Origin: Anaerolineae bacterium
GTDB taxonomy: Bacteria; Chloroflexota; Anaerolineae; B4-G1; SLSP01
Direction of reading: 5' to 3'
Assembly: GCA_026645815.1 (NCBI GenBank)
Contig: JAPKMR010000026.1
Span: forward strand, 1-48,736
Length of the DNA: 48,736 bases
The notes under the pieces are model-generated. The model was not told the origin of the DNA and ran no database searches. It saw nothing but the letters and a program-made list of their open reading frames with translations. A program made the translations under genes and the position numbers. This document shows, piece by piece, positions 24,512-31,960 of the stretch (within the stretch, counting starts at the first letter, position 1; each line of letters starts with the position of its first letter).

Positions 24512-26272
24512 CTACTTCTCGCGCAGGGGGATGGTCACGATGACCTTGGTGCCTTTGCCGGGTGTGGATTGGATGACGGTCTTGCCACTGATGAGCGTGG
24601 CGCGCTCGTGCAGGTTGAGCAATCCCAAGCTGCTGCGTTGTGCATAGCCCTCTTCGATCGCCGCGACATCAAAGCCCTTGCCGTTATCCTCTATTTCCGC
24701 GATGGCGCTCAAACCGCGTTTGAATAGCCGGATCCAAAGATCCGTGGCTTCTGCGTGTTTGCGGGCATTGGTGATGGCTTCCTCGATGATGTAGAACAAC
24801 GTCCCCTGGGCGTCCTTGCTCAGATAGTTTTCTATCCCGGTTTCTATCTCGAGGTGTATGGAAAGGCTAGCTATCTCCGCCATTTTTTCGATGTATTGTT
24901 CCAACGCTGCGGTGAGGCCCTGGGTTTCCAGAATGAGCGGGCGTAGGGTAAAGAGCATTTGGCGGATCTCTTTGGTGGTGCGCCGCGCCAGGTCCTCCAG
25001 GTGTGTCAGTTCCTCAATGGCTTGTTGGGGGGATTTGGCGAACAGGAGGCGGGTGTAGTTGAGCCGCATGGCGATGGCGGCGATGGTCTGCGTGGGACCA
25101 TCGTGCAAGTCGCGGGCGAGTTTCTTGCGCGCATCTTCTTCCACGGCTACAAGCCGTTCCTTTTCATCCATCAGGTTCTGGTAGAGCCGGGCGTTTTGCA
25201 GCGCCATCACGGCTTGATTGCAGACCGCTTCAAGGAGGTCGCGGAAATCTTCCGGGTAGCCGCCAGTTTCGGGGTTAGCCATGATCATGACGCCATAGTT
25301 TTCAAAACCGGCGCGCAGGGGCACCACCACCGCCTGGCGACATTGGTGCATGACGACGAATTGGCCCAGTTCGGGGTCTGCCCCCGGGTCGGAGACCAGC
25401 GCGGTGCCGGTGGTTTCGAGCGCTTCGCCCAGCACCCCTTGACTCCCGGCAAGCCGCAGGCGCCGGTCCTGCATGGTGAGGCCGCGCGATGTTTCGACAT
25501 AGAGCTTGTGGTCCATGCCGAAGAGCATGATGACCTGTACCTGGCGGACGTTTGCGCCGACGAATTCCTCAAGCCCCGCTTGTGTGACGTCCAGCGCCGC
25601 ATCAAGCACGCGTTCGTAGTTCAGGGTAGCGCTCAGGGTGCTAGCCAGCTCGAAGATCAGCCGCACTTTTTGGTGTGCGGTATCAATGGCTGTTTGTGCT
25701 GTCAGTTCTTGCTTGCGGCGTTCTTCAGTGAGCTGTTTGCGGATGCGGTTGCCGATGTAGCTGACCCCGCCGCCGGCGAGCAGCAGAATCGCGCCGCTGG
25801 CGATGTGGGGCATTGCGTCAGCAATGGTCTCGCCGAGCGGTAATCCGCTGTTGAGCCAGGCGCTAATCCAGGCGTTCCACCAGTAGATGAACACGGTTAA
25901 CAGCGCCATCCCCAGGCTGACCAACCAGTTGTAACGCAGGGAGGTGGTGATGATGGGAATCAGCGACATGAAGAGCAGGGGGCTTTCTGTGCCGCCGGAG
26001 GTGATGATGAGTCCTAGCGTTAGCGCAATATCCAGCAGCAGGGTGAAGGGGGCGATGGAGGCCTGGAATGAGCGGAGGATGAGCAGGAGCGTGACGAGCA
26101 TGTTCGCGATTCCCCCGGTGACTAACATGGCAATGACCTCACGGGGGAATTCGGTGCCTGAAGAGAGGGCTGTGGCGGTGGTGATGACACCTACTGCCAG
26201 CAGAAAGAACCAGCGCAGGTTGCTGTAAAGCCACTCGATTTTGACTTCAGGCTCGTTGTACTCGCGTTTCAT
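24512..26272 (-). CDS. NarL-type sensor histidine kinase with GAF domain
   Basis: The 586-aa kinase has about five N-terminal membrane helices (21-170), a linker coiled coil (175-205), a GAF domain (about 205-365), a HisKA_3 dimerization domain with phospho-acceptor His390 in ARDLHDGPTQ, and an ATPase domain with EEAITNARKHA and EDNGKGFD. HisKA_3 kinases pair with NarL/LuxR response regulators, and none is adjacent, so it is an orphan here. ATG 26272 is used, because the longer frame lacks start signals. A TATAAT six bases upstream would make the mRNA leaderless. Confidence 0.93.
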   Translation of the reverse strand: MKREYNEPEVKIEWLYSNLRWFFLLAVGVITTATALSSGTEFPREVIAMLVTGGIANMLVTLLLILRSFQASIAPFTLLLDIALTLGLIITSGGTESPLLFMSLIPIITTSLRYNWLVSLGMALLTVFIYWWNAWISAWLNSGLPLGETIADAMPHIASGAILLLAGGGVSYIGNRIRKQLTEERRKQELTAQTAIDTAHQKVRLIFELASTLSATLNYERVLDAALDVTQAGLEEFVGANVRQVQVIMLFGMDHKLYVETSRGLTMQDRRLRLAGSQGVLGEALETTGTALVSDPGADPELGQFVVMHQCRQAVVVPLRAGFENYGVMIMANPETGGYPEDFRDLLEAVCNQAVMALQNARLYQNLMDEKERLVAVEEDARKKLARDLHDGPTQTIAAIAMRLNYTRLLFAKSPQQAIEELTHLEDLARRTTKEIRQMLFTLRPLILETQGLTAALEQYIEKMAEIASLSIHLEIETGIENYLSKDAQGTLFYIIEEAITNARKHAEATDLWIRLFKRGLSAIAEIEDNGKGFDVAAIEEGYAQRSSLGLLNLHERATLISGKTVIQSTPGKGTKVIVTIPLREK

Positions 26273-26278
26273 ACAATT

Positions 26279-26284
26279 ATTATA
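26279..26284 (-). promoter_or_regulatory. -10 element next to the kinase start codon
   Basis: Perfect TATAAT (minus strand) is separated from the ATG by six bases, placing the expected +1 on the A of ATG. The -35 is weak. Confidence 0.5.
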
Positions 26285-26358
26285 CTCGCAATTTCGAGGG
26301 TTGCCAGTGTCAAGTGGGTATGGGTGTGTTTCATTCCGGGGGCGAAAATCTTGTGAAA

Positions 26359-26403
26359 ATTGATTTTTGACGGTGGGGCGCAGCCCTACCGTCAAAAATC
26401 AAT
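26359..26403. repeat. extragenic hairpin element G
   Basis: Twenty-one-base arms attgatttttgacgg.. have loop gca. The single non-Watson-Crick position is G-T in the plus-strand sense. It is followed by caaagg and, 20 bp later, by element H. Confidence 0.85.
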
Positions 26404-26422
26404 CAAAGGCTATCTTTTTTTT

Positions 26423-26455
26423 GTGATTTTTGCGGGCTGCGCCCGCAAAAATCAC
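26423..26455. repeat. extragenic hairpin element H
   Basis: A perfect 15-bp stem, identical to element B over stem and loop, followed by gcttgcgg. With G it forms a pair that is repeated as J-K at 31817-31921. Confidence 0.87.
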
Positions 26456-26511
26456 GCTTGCGGAGAGCGGAGCGGAGGGTTTTTTGAGTGATCTAGCCGA
26501 TTTTGCCACTG

Positions 26512-26541
26512 TGGTTTTTTTCCGTGTATTCCGTGGTTTTA
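26512..26541. repeat. ttccgtg-type short repeat
   Basis: The sequence ttttccgtgtattccgtggtttt matches the array at 8-48 and lies in the short leader of the FAD oxidoreductase. Confidence 0.65.
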
Positions 26542-26562
26542 TATCCGAGATCGAGGCATTCC

Positions 26563-28089
26563 ATGGCAAACAAAAAACTGCTCATCATCGGCGCCGGCAT
26601 GGCGGGACTCTCCGCCGGTTGTTACGCCCAAACGAACGGCTTTGACTCCGAAATCTTCGAACTCCACGCTATTCCGGGAGGCCTCTGCACCTCCTGGCAG
26701 CGTCGCGGCTACACCTTCGATGGCAGCATCCGCTACCTCAACGGCGCTAGCCCCAGCAGCCTCACCCACGAGCTCTGGCGGGAACTGGGCCTCCTCCAGG
26801 ACGCCCCCATCTACTATTACGACCGCTTCATCCGCTTCGAGGGGCGGGATGGGCGCGCCTTCACCCTCTACACCGACCTCGACCGCCTGCAGGAACACAT
26901 GCTCGAGCTCTCCCCGCAAGATGAGGACGTCATCCACGAATTCATCGAAGCCGCGAAGCAGTTCCGCAAGATGGAAATGCCCCTGGACCTGACCCCTGCC
27001 ACACCCCTGGAGGCCATGGAGCTCGGACAGACCATGCTGCCCATCCTTTGGCCCGCATTGCGCTGGCGCAGCGTTCCGGTGCGCGAATTTGCCGCGCGCT
27101 TCAAGGATCCCTTGCTACGCGAGGGGCTGCCCGAGTTCTTCCAGTTCTCGCCGCCGGATTTCCCCATGATGCTGCTCTTCTCCGTCCTCGCCATGATGCA
27201 CGACCGCGAAGCCGGATACCCCATCGGGGGTTCGCAGCGCCTCGCCGACACCCTGGCAGAGCGCTACCGGGAGCTCGGCGGCGCGATTCACTACCGTTCC
27301 CGCGTCACCCGCATCCTGGTTGAGAATGACCGCGCTGTGGGCGTAGAGTTCGAGGATGGCAGCGAGCGCCGCGCAGATGTCATCATCTCCGCTGCCGATG
27401 GGCACAGCACCCTCTTCAACCTGCTCCAGGGGCGCACCCTCAGCGCCGCGCAGCGCACCTATTATCGCGACCTGCCTGTCAGCAAATCCATCCTCCAGGT
27501 CTCGCTCGGCGTAGCGCAGGATTTTTCCGCCGAAACGCCCGCCGTGAACCTCCCCCTACCGGAACCCATCTACCTGGGCAACGTGCGCCACGAAAGGCTC
27601 GTGCTCAAGCACTACTGCTTCGACCCCACCATGGCGCCGCCGGGACACTCGGCGCTGAGCGTATGGTGCGAGGCGGATTACAACTACTGGCGCAGCATGC
27701 GCGCCCACCCCAAACACTACCGCGCCGCCAAAGACCTCGTCGCCCAGCAGGTCATCACCGCCCTGGAGGAACGCTATCCCGGTCTGGCTGAAAAGGTCGA
27801 GGTCGTGGACGTCGCCACCCCCATCACCTACGAGCGCTACACCGGCAACTGGCGCGGCGCCTTCGCCGGTTGGGCTTTGGGTACCCGCAAGATGAGCATG
27901 ATGATGACGGGAGGCATGAGCAAGACCCTCCCGGACCTTGATAACTTCCTGATGATCGGACAATGGGTGGAACCGGGCGGCAACGTGGAACTTGCGGTCG
28001 CCTCCGGGCGCGATGGCATCAAAGACCTCTGCGACCAGGAAGACCGTGATTTCTGCACCCAATTCCCGCGGGCAGGCGCCGGCGCTTAG
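26563..28089 (+). CDS. FAD-dependent oxidoreductase, phytoene-desaturase/carotenoid-isomerase type
   Basis: The 508-aa flavoprotein begins with the dinucleotide-binding motif LIIGAGMAGLSAG (7-19) and an ERH-like segment (FELHAIPGGLCTSWQRRGYTFD). This is the CrtI/CrtISO-type start, and a C-terminal FAD motif follows near LMIGQWVEPGGNVELAVASGR. Relatives desaturate or isomerise isoprenoids, or saturate retinoids. The substrate here is unknown. ATG 26563 is chosen because the longer frame would translate a repeat. The SDR gene follows by 35 nt, so the two probably act in one pathway. Third codon positions are strongly C-rich, unlike genes to the left. Confidence 0.87.
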   Translation: MANKKLLIIGAGMAGLSAGCYAQTNGFDSEIFELHAIPGGLCTSWQRRGYTFDGSIRYLNGASPSSLTHELWRELGLLQDAPIYYYDRFIRFEGRDGRAFTLYTDLDRLQEHMLELSPQDEDVIHEFIEAAKQFRKMEMPLDLTPATPLEAMELGQTMLPILWPALRWRSVPVREFAARFKDPLLREGLPEFFQFSPPDFPMMLLFSVLAMMHDREAGYPIGGSQRLADTLAERYRELGGAIHYRSRVTRILVENDRAVGVEFEDGSERRADVIISAADGHSTLFNLLQGRTLSAAQRTYYRDLPVSKSILQVSLGVAQDFSAETPAVNLPLPEPIYLGNVRHERLVLKHYCFDPTMAPPGHSALSVWCEADYNYWRSMRAHPKHYRAAKDLVAQQVITALEERYPGLAEKVEVVDVATPITYERYTGNWRGAFAGWALGTRKMSMMMTGGMSKTLPDLDNFLMIGQWVEPGGNVELAVASGRDGIKDLCDQEDRDFCTQFPRAGAGA

Positions 28090-28124
28090 CCCCCTGCCCC
28101 AAACACCAACACAAGGAGACTCAA

Positions 28125-28925
28125 ATGACTCTCGATCCCAAACCGCTTAGCGGGCGCATCGCCCTCGTCACCGGCTGTAGCCGGCGCATCGGCATCGGCG
28201 CCGCCATCGCCCACCGCCTCGGGGCGCTCGGCGCGGACCTGCTGATTCACGCCTACAGCGCCTACGACGCCGAACAGCCCTGGGGCTCCAACCCCGAGGA
28301 CGCGCCCACCCTGCTGGAAGAATTGCGCCAATACGGCGGTCGCGCGCAGCGGCTCGAGGCTAACTTCATGGAACCCGATGCGCCGCAACGCTTGATGGAT
28401 CAAGCCGTGCAGCACTTCGGGCACATTGATATCCTCATCGCCAACCACACCTACAGCACCATGGGCGCCCTCGAAGACCTCACCGCCGATGAGATTGACC
28501 GGCACCTGCACGTCAACGTGCGCGCCACCATGCTGCTGCTCAAAGCCTTTGCCGCCCAGCACAACGCGCAACCCGACGGTTGCGCGCAACCTGGCGGGCG
28601 CATCGTGATGCTCACCTCGGGCCAACACCTGGCGCCCATGCCCGCGGAACTCGCCTACATCGCCTCCAAAGGCGCACTGCACCCCCTGTGTACCAGCGTG
28701 GCAGCCCACCTCGCGCCTCGGGGCATCACTGTCAACATCGTCAACCCCGGCGCCACGGATACCGGCTACGCTGACGCCGAGCTCTACGAAACCGTGCGCG
28801 CGCTCGAACCGCAAGGACGCTGGGGCGAACCCGACGACGCCGCGCGCCTCATCGCCTGGCTCTGCACCGATGACGCCCGCTGGATCACCGGGCAGGTCAT
28901 CAACTCCACCGGCGGCGGTCCCTGA
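28125..28925 (+). CDS. short-chain dehydrogenase/reductase
   Basis: This 266-aa classical SDR has the cofactor loop TGCSRRIGIG (16-25), an N-A-N-like ILIANHTY, the catalytic Ser165, Tyr178 and Lys182 (YIASK), and the NPGATDTGY loop. The C-terminal WITGQVINSTGGG is typical of 3-oxoacyl-ACP-reductase-like members, though many act on other alcohols. The preceding oxidoreductase gene is on the same strand 35 nt away, suggesting a two-enzyme redox operon. AAGGAG precedes the ATG, and a terminator follows. Confidence 0.92.
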   Translation: MTLDPKPLSGRIALVTGCSRRIGIGAAIAHRLGALGADLLIHAYSAYDAEQPWGSNPEDAPTLLEELRQYGGRAQRLEANFMEPDAPQRLMDQAVQHFGHIDILIANHTYSTMGALEDLTADEIDRHLHVNVRATMLLLKAFAAQHNAQPDGCAQPGGRIVMLTSGQHLAPMPAELAYIASKGALHPLCTSVAAHLAPRGITVNIVNPGATDTGYADAELYETVRALEPQGRWGEPDDAARLIAWLCTDDARWITGQVINSTGGGP

Positions 28926-28960
28926 ACCCCGTAAAAACCGGCCTCACGCCAGAACGCAAA

Positions 28961-28995
28961 AGCGCCAGGGAATCCATACCCTGGCGCTCTTTGGT
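28961..28995 (+). terminator. terminator of the oxidoreductase-SDR operon
   Basis: A perfect 10-bp stem agcgccaggg / ccctggcgct (loop 8) is followed by ctttggtt, a weak T-tract. Confidence 0.65.
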
Positions 28996-29009
28996 TACTT
29001 TACACCTAA

Positions 29010-29055
29010 ATCTAAGAACCCTTTGTGTCCTTTGTGTCCTTAGCGTCCTTTGTGG
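29010..29055. repeat. 9-bp tandem repeat (cctttgtgt)
   Basis: Four units (cctttgtgt twice, ccttagcgt, cctttgtgg) stop just before the 3' end of the minus-strand gene at 29066. The same unit is found at 44365-44390. Confidence 0.8.
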
Positions 29056-29065
29056 TACTCTTCTC

Positions 29066-29623
29066 TCACTGCGCCACAGACATCTCCACCGGCGACGTTT
29101 CCAGGCGCCGCAGCTCCACCTCACGCCCGCGCCCCACCGTCTCCCAGCGCACCGCGGTCTCATAATCCACCTCCGCCACGAACACCGGCTGATACTCGCC
29201 CACATGCACGCGCCGGAGCCACTCCTCCGCTGTGCGCTGGCTCATCGGCGTATGGCGATTGAACAACATAAAGCCAATCCCGCCATCCCGCAGCCCGGCG
29301 CAATCCGTCGCCAGCGCACTCTCCCACGGATACGGATTCCCATCCGCATCCACGCCCGTGCGCCGAATCTCGAACTGGCGTCCCACATCCCGGCAGTCCA
29401 GCGTCGCAAAAAACACGTCGGAGGGTGGCAGCGGATCCGGCAGCGGATACGCCGTGCGCCCCGCCTGCCGCACCCTGATCGTCGCCTCCATCCGTCCCCG
29501 TCCATACTGGCTTGCGATACCCGTCAACACCACCGGCTCCACATTCGAATCCGAACCCATATCCCCAATACCCGTTATCAGTGTTACCGCTGCCGTCAGC
29601 AGTAACGTGCTTTTCATTACCAT
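29066..29623 (-). CDS. small exported protein, RlpA/double-psi-barrel-like
   Basis: The 185-aa protein has a short hydrophobic signal-like start (STLLLTAAVTLITGIG), then TGIASQYGRG, which resembles the GxASxYG start of RlpA-type barrels, a FATLDCRDVGRQFEI strand pair, ALATDCAG, and VAEVDYETAVRW near the end. The two cysteines may form a disulfide outside the cell. The barrel assignment rests on motif resemblance only, and the Asp expected in lytic RlpA enzymes cannot be placed with certainty. GAGGTG precedes the ATG at 29623. A terminator-like hairpin lies just upstream. Confidence 0.55.
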   Translation of the reverse strand: MVMKSTLLLTAAVTLITGIGDMGSDSNVEPVVLTGIASQYGRGRMEATIRVRQAGRTAYPLPDPLPPSDVFFATLDCRDVGRQFEIRRTGVDADGNPYPWESALATDCAGLRDGGIGFMLFNRHTPMSQRTAEEWLRRVHVGEYQPVFVAEVDYETAVRWETVGRGREVELRRLETSPVEMSVAQ

Positions 29624-29648
29624 CACTTAACACCTCACAAAAAGATTC

Positions 29649-29671
29649 GCCGGATCAACCGGATCCGGCGA
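29649..29671 (-). promoter_or_regulatory. hairpin with T-run upstream of the RlpA-like gene
   Basis: A nine-base stem cgccggatc / gatccggcg is followed on the minus strand by aatctttttg and then the ribosome site. This is terminator-like and could attenuate the gene. Confidence 0.4.
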
Positions 29672-29784
29672 TGGTACAACCCCAGAATTCTAAAAGAAAC
29701 CCCAAATCTGTCAAGAGAGCAGGAAAAAAGGGCATTCGCAACAGTTCAACGGGCTTCTACACTAAACCCTCCCCAATCAGCGTC

Positions 29785-29845
29785 GCTGTACCCAGCGCAT
29801 CTGCGTCCATCTGCGTCCTAAAACTCTCCGCGTCTCAACATTAAA
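29785..29845. repeat. atctgcgtcc-type tandem repeat
   Basis: Loose 9-10 bp units (atctgcgtcc, ctccgcgtc) are shared with 40320-40395. Confidence 0.7.
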
Positions 29846-29878
29846 CTCTCCCCTTTGCCCAACAGCACACTCCTAAAC

Positions 29879-29907
29879 TTGATCAAAATCGGAGATTCCC
29901 CTATAAT
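29879..29907 (+). promoter_or_regulatory. sigma70-type promoter of the lectin-like exported gene
   Basis: TTGATC (29879-29884), a 17-bp spacer and perfect TATAAT (29902-29907). It yields a leader of about 145 nt. Confidence 0.65.
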
Positions 29908-29958
29908 GAAATTAATCCTCTCCCATTCACAGGCCCTTTGGTTCACAGGAGGTTACAA

Positions 29959-30024
29959 TTGGCAAAAAATCAAAGAGCACATCAAACCAACCCTGGCACT
30001 TACCAAATTCAGGTTACAGCATAA
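29959..30024 (+). CDS. possible 21-codon upstream ORF
   Basis: A TTG codon is preceded at six bases by a perfect AGGAGG (29947-29952) and opens 21 codons to a TAA, entirely inside the leader of the next gene. It is the best Shine-Dalgarno in the area, yet the frame is short and uses a rare start. Function is unknown. Confidence 0.3.
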   Translation: MAKNQRAHQTNPGTYQIQVTA

Positions 30025-30058
30025 GCGAGACTCAGACTTACGAAAGGCAGGAGCAACG

Positions 30059-30817
30059 ATGAAATCCAAAGACACCCTGGTCATTGACCTTACAGTAAAT
30101 TGGCGGATGTTAGTCTTTTTGGGGGCTGTTGTGCTACTATCAATCCTTGCCTACTCAGGCGTTATCGCACAGAACGGGAACCCGCCGTCCACCAACGACG
30201 CCGCTATGGCGCCAATAGCCGATGAACCACAAGCAGTAGTGGTCACTGTACCCAACTCACCAGAGGGACAGGATGGCAATCTGGTATACACCACGAACGG
30301 TGAGTGGGTGCCGCGCGATTCCATCGGAGCAACATCAATGTCTTCTCTAAACAGTGCAGAGATTCAAACTACTAGCGGAGGTATGCGGCATGTCTATCTA
30401 ACCAAGAACAGTTACAACACCAATCAAGTTCGCACCGCCTGCGCCAGCGGCTACCACACAGCCTCACTCTGGGAACTCTATGACGTCTCCAACCTGATCT
30501 ACGACTACAGCCATCCCGCCGCGTATACCAAGGCGGATAGCGGCTATGGTCCGCCCGCGTATTGGTACGGTTGGGTGCGCACCGGCTACGATAGCTCCAG
30601 TAGCAGCACGATCGGCACCGGCAATTGCACCAACTGGACCAGCACCAGCAATACCGTCTACGGGGTATCGGTGCGCCTCTCCCGAACCTGGGAGACGGCG
30701 CCTGGCGATATCGGCCCCTGGGATGCCACATCCTTAACCTGTGACTACACCGGTCCCGTCTGGTGCGTGGGGAACTTCTCCACAGTGTATCTGCCGCTCA
30801 TCCTCAGAAATTTCTAG
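30059..30817 (+). CDS. exported lectin-like protein with C-terminal YLPLILRNF tag
   Basis: The 252-aa protein has one N-terminal membrane segment (about 18-36, MLVFLGAVVLLSILAYSGVI), a Pro/Ala linker, then a Trp/Tyr/Cys-rich domain (about 105-240) with ACASGYHTASLWELYDVSN, TGNCTNWTS and LTCDY..VWCVG. The domain looks like a C-type-lectin/endostatin-like fold, but I cannot name the family. It ends STVYLPLILRNF, the same tag that ends the 1400-aa protein at 31961-36163. ATG 30059 follows an AGGAG. It probably sits outside the membrane as a surface protein. Confidence 0.7.
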   Translation: MKSKDTLVIDLTVNWRMLVFLGAVVLLSILAYSGVIAQNGNPPSTNDAAMAPIADEPQAVVVTVPNSPEGQDGNLVYTTNGEWVPRDSIGATSMSSLNSAEIQTTSGGMRHVYLTKNSYNTNQVRTACASGYHTASLWELYDVSNLIYDYSHPAAYTKADSGYGPPAYWYGWVRTGYDSSSSSTIGTGNCTNWTSTSNTVYGVSVRLSRTWETAPGDIGPWDATSLTCDYTGPVWCVGNFSTVYLPLILRNF

Positions 30818-30836
30818 GCAAAATCGCGTTTCTCTG

Positions 30837-30874
30837 GTGTTTTTGTGGCGAGCTTCGCCTCACCACAAAAACAC
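30837..30874. repeat. extragenic hairpin element I
   Basis: Outer arms gtgtttttgtgg / ccacaaaaacac (12 bp) enclose a shorter inner pairing around cttcg. One inner mismatch is a wobble only if the minus strand is read. Confidence 0.75.
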
Positions 30875-30973
30875 CCCTCCGCGCCATTCGTGAAATTCGT
30901 GGCAAAATTATGCGCGCTTTACCGGGATTTCGTAGCAAGTCGCTGACCGAAACCGCTCACAAGGAGTGCGAGC

Positions 30974-31603
30974 ATGCCCACAGGCCTTCTCATCATTGAC
31001 ATTCAAAACGACTACTTCCCAGGTGGCAAAATGGAGCTGGAAGGCAGCGACCAGGCAGCCAAAACCGCCAGGCAGCTGTTGAACTTCTTCCGCGCGCGCC
31101 ACCTACCCGTTTTCCACATCCAGCACCTCGCCACCCGCCCCAGGGTTGTACCCAACCCGGTTGTACCCAACCCGGTTGTACCCAACCCGGTTGTACCCAA
31201 CCCGGCGACCTTTTTCCTCCCCGGTACCTCCGGCGCGGAAATCCACCCTGAGGTACAACCACTCGAAAACGAAACCGTTGTTCAAAAACACTTCCCCAAC
31301 AGCTTCCGAGAAACTGAACTGCTGCAACTACTCCAACAACATCAGGTCCAACGCCTCGCCATCGCCGGAATGATGACGCACATGTGCGTGGATGCCACCG
31401 TCCGGGCGGCAACCGACCACGGCTTTGAATGCCTCATCGCGCACGACGCCTGCGCCACCCGCGCCCTAAACTTCGGCGGCAGGACCGTTCCCGCACCCGA
31501 CGTGCATGCGGCCTTCCTCGCCGCCCTCAACGGCACCTATGGCAAAGTCCTATCCACAGCAGAGATAATAGCAAAGGGATTTGACGACCTCACTGAGGAA
31601 TAA
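30974..31603 (+). CDS. isochorismatase-family cysteine hydrolase with VVPNP repeat insert
   Basis: The 209-aa protein has the family's catalytic triad: Asp9 in LLIIDIQNDYF, Lys105 in VVQKHFPNSF and Cys138 in THMCVDATVRAA, with the cis-peptide loop IAGMMTHMC. Members hydrolyse isochorismate, nicotinamide or other amides, and the substrate is open. Residues 58-77 are four perfect copies of VVPNP, from a 15-bp DNA repeat (31145-31204) inserted in frame in a loop between the first helix and the NATFFLPGT-type region, where relatives have a variable segment. AAGGAG precedes the ATG. Confidence 0.88.
   Translation: MPTGLLIIDIQNDYFPGGKMELEGSDQAAKTARQLLNFFRARHLPVFHIQHLATRPRVVPNPVVPNPVVPNPVVPNPATFFLPGTSGAEIHPEVQPLENETVVQKHFPNSFRETELLQLLQQHQVQRLAIAGMMTHMCVDATVRAATDHGFECLIAHDACATRALNFGGRTVPAPDVHAAFLAALNGTYGKVLSTAEIIAKGFDDLTEE
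31145..31204. repeat. 15-bp tandem repeat inside the hydrolase gene
   Basis: Four identical units of gttgtacccaacccg are in frame with the gene. Confidence 0.95.
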
Positions 31604-31706
31604 CACTGCATACCGGGCGCTTCAACACCGCCCTCAACCCGAAGACAACGCCGGCGCCTTCGAGAATGCCGGATTTAGTCCGGCAACAGAGTGCGCTCAG
31701 ATGGCA

Positions 31707-31816
31707 CAAGCTTCTTTTTAGCCGCCCCTACAGAGCGGGGTTGGTTACCACCACGGTTGTACAGGCACTCAAGTGCCTGCCTACTCTCAGACGTCCCTAC
31801 GGGACGCGGGAGAGAG
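31707..31816. repeat. dispersed repeat, copy 2
   Basis: Nearly identical to 1436-1551 and in the same orientation, with few substitutions. It is followed immediately by hairpins J and K. No gene lies in 31604-31960. Confidence 0.88.
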
Positions 31817-31858
31817 TTGATTTTTGGCGGCGGGTGAAGTCCCGCCGCCAAAAATCAA
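31817..31858. repeat. extragenic hairpin element J
   Basis: A perfect 18-bp stem ttgatttttggcggcggg has loop tgaagt and is followed by tcaaagg. Confidence 0.87.
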
Positions 31859-31880
31859 TCAAAGGAGAGGGGGGCTTTGT

Positions 31881-31921
31881 GTGATTTTCGTGGACGGTGA
31901 GGTCCCGTCCACGAAAATCAC
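31881..31921. repeat. extragenic hairpin element K
   Basis: A perfect 17-bp stem gtgattttcgtggacgg has loop tgaggtc and is followed by gcttgtgg, as in element H. It lies 22 bp after J. Confidence 0.87.
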
Positions 31922-31960
31922 GCTTGTGGAAATGCGATGCAATCGCGGCAATGTTTGAGG

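Noticed and set aside
26260..26300. dif-like site at the skew change near 26.4 kb
   Set aside because: The A+T-rich stretch lacks the paired XerC/XerD arms and fits a promoter -10 better.
1370..31921. Extragenic hairpins as ordinary rho-independent terminators
   Set aside because: Most have T-runs before and A-runs after the GC stem on both strands, the opposite of terminators. True terminators in the window (6269, 16459, 18326, 47735) have a T-run after the stem.
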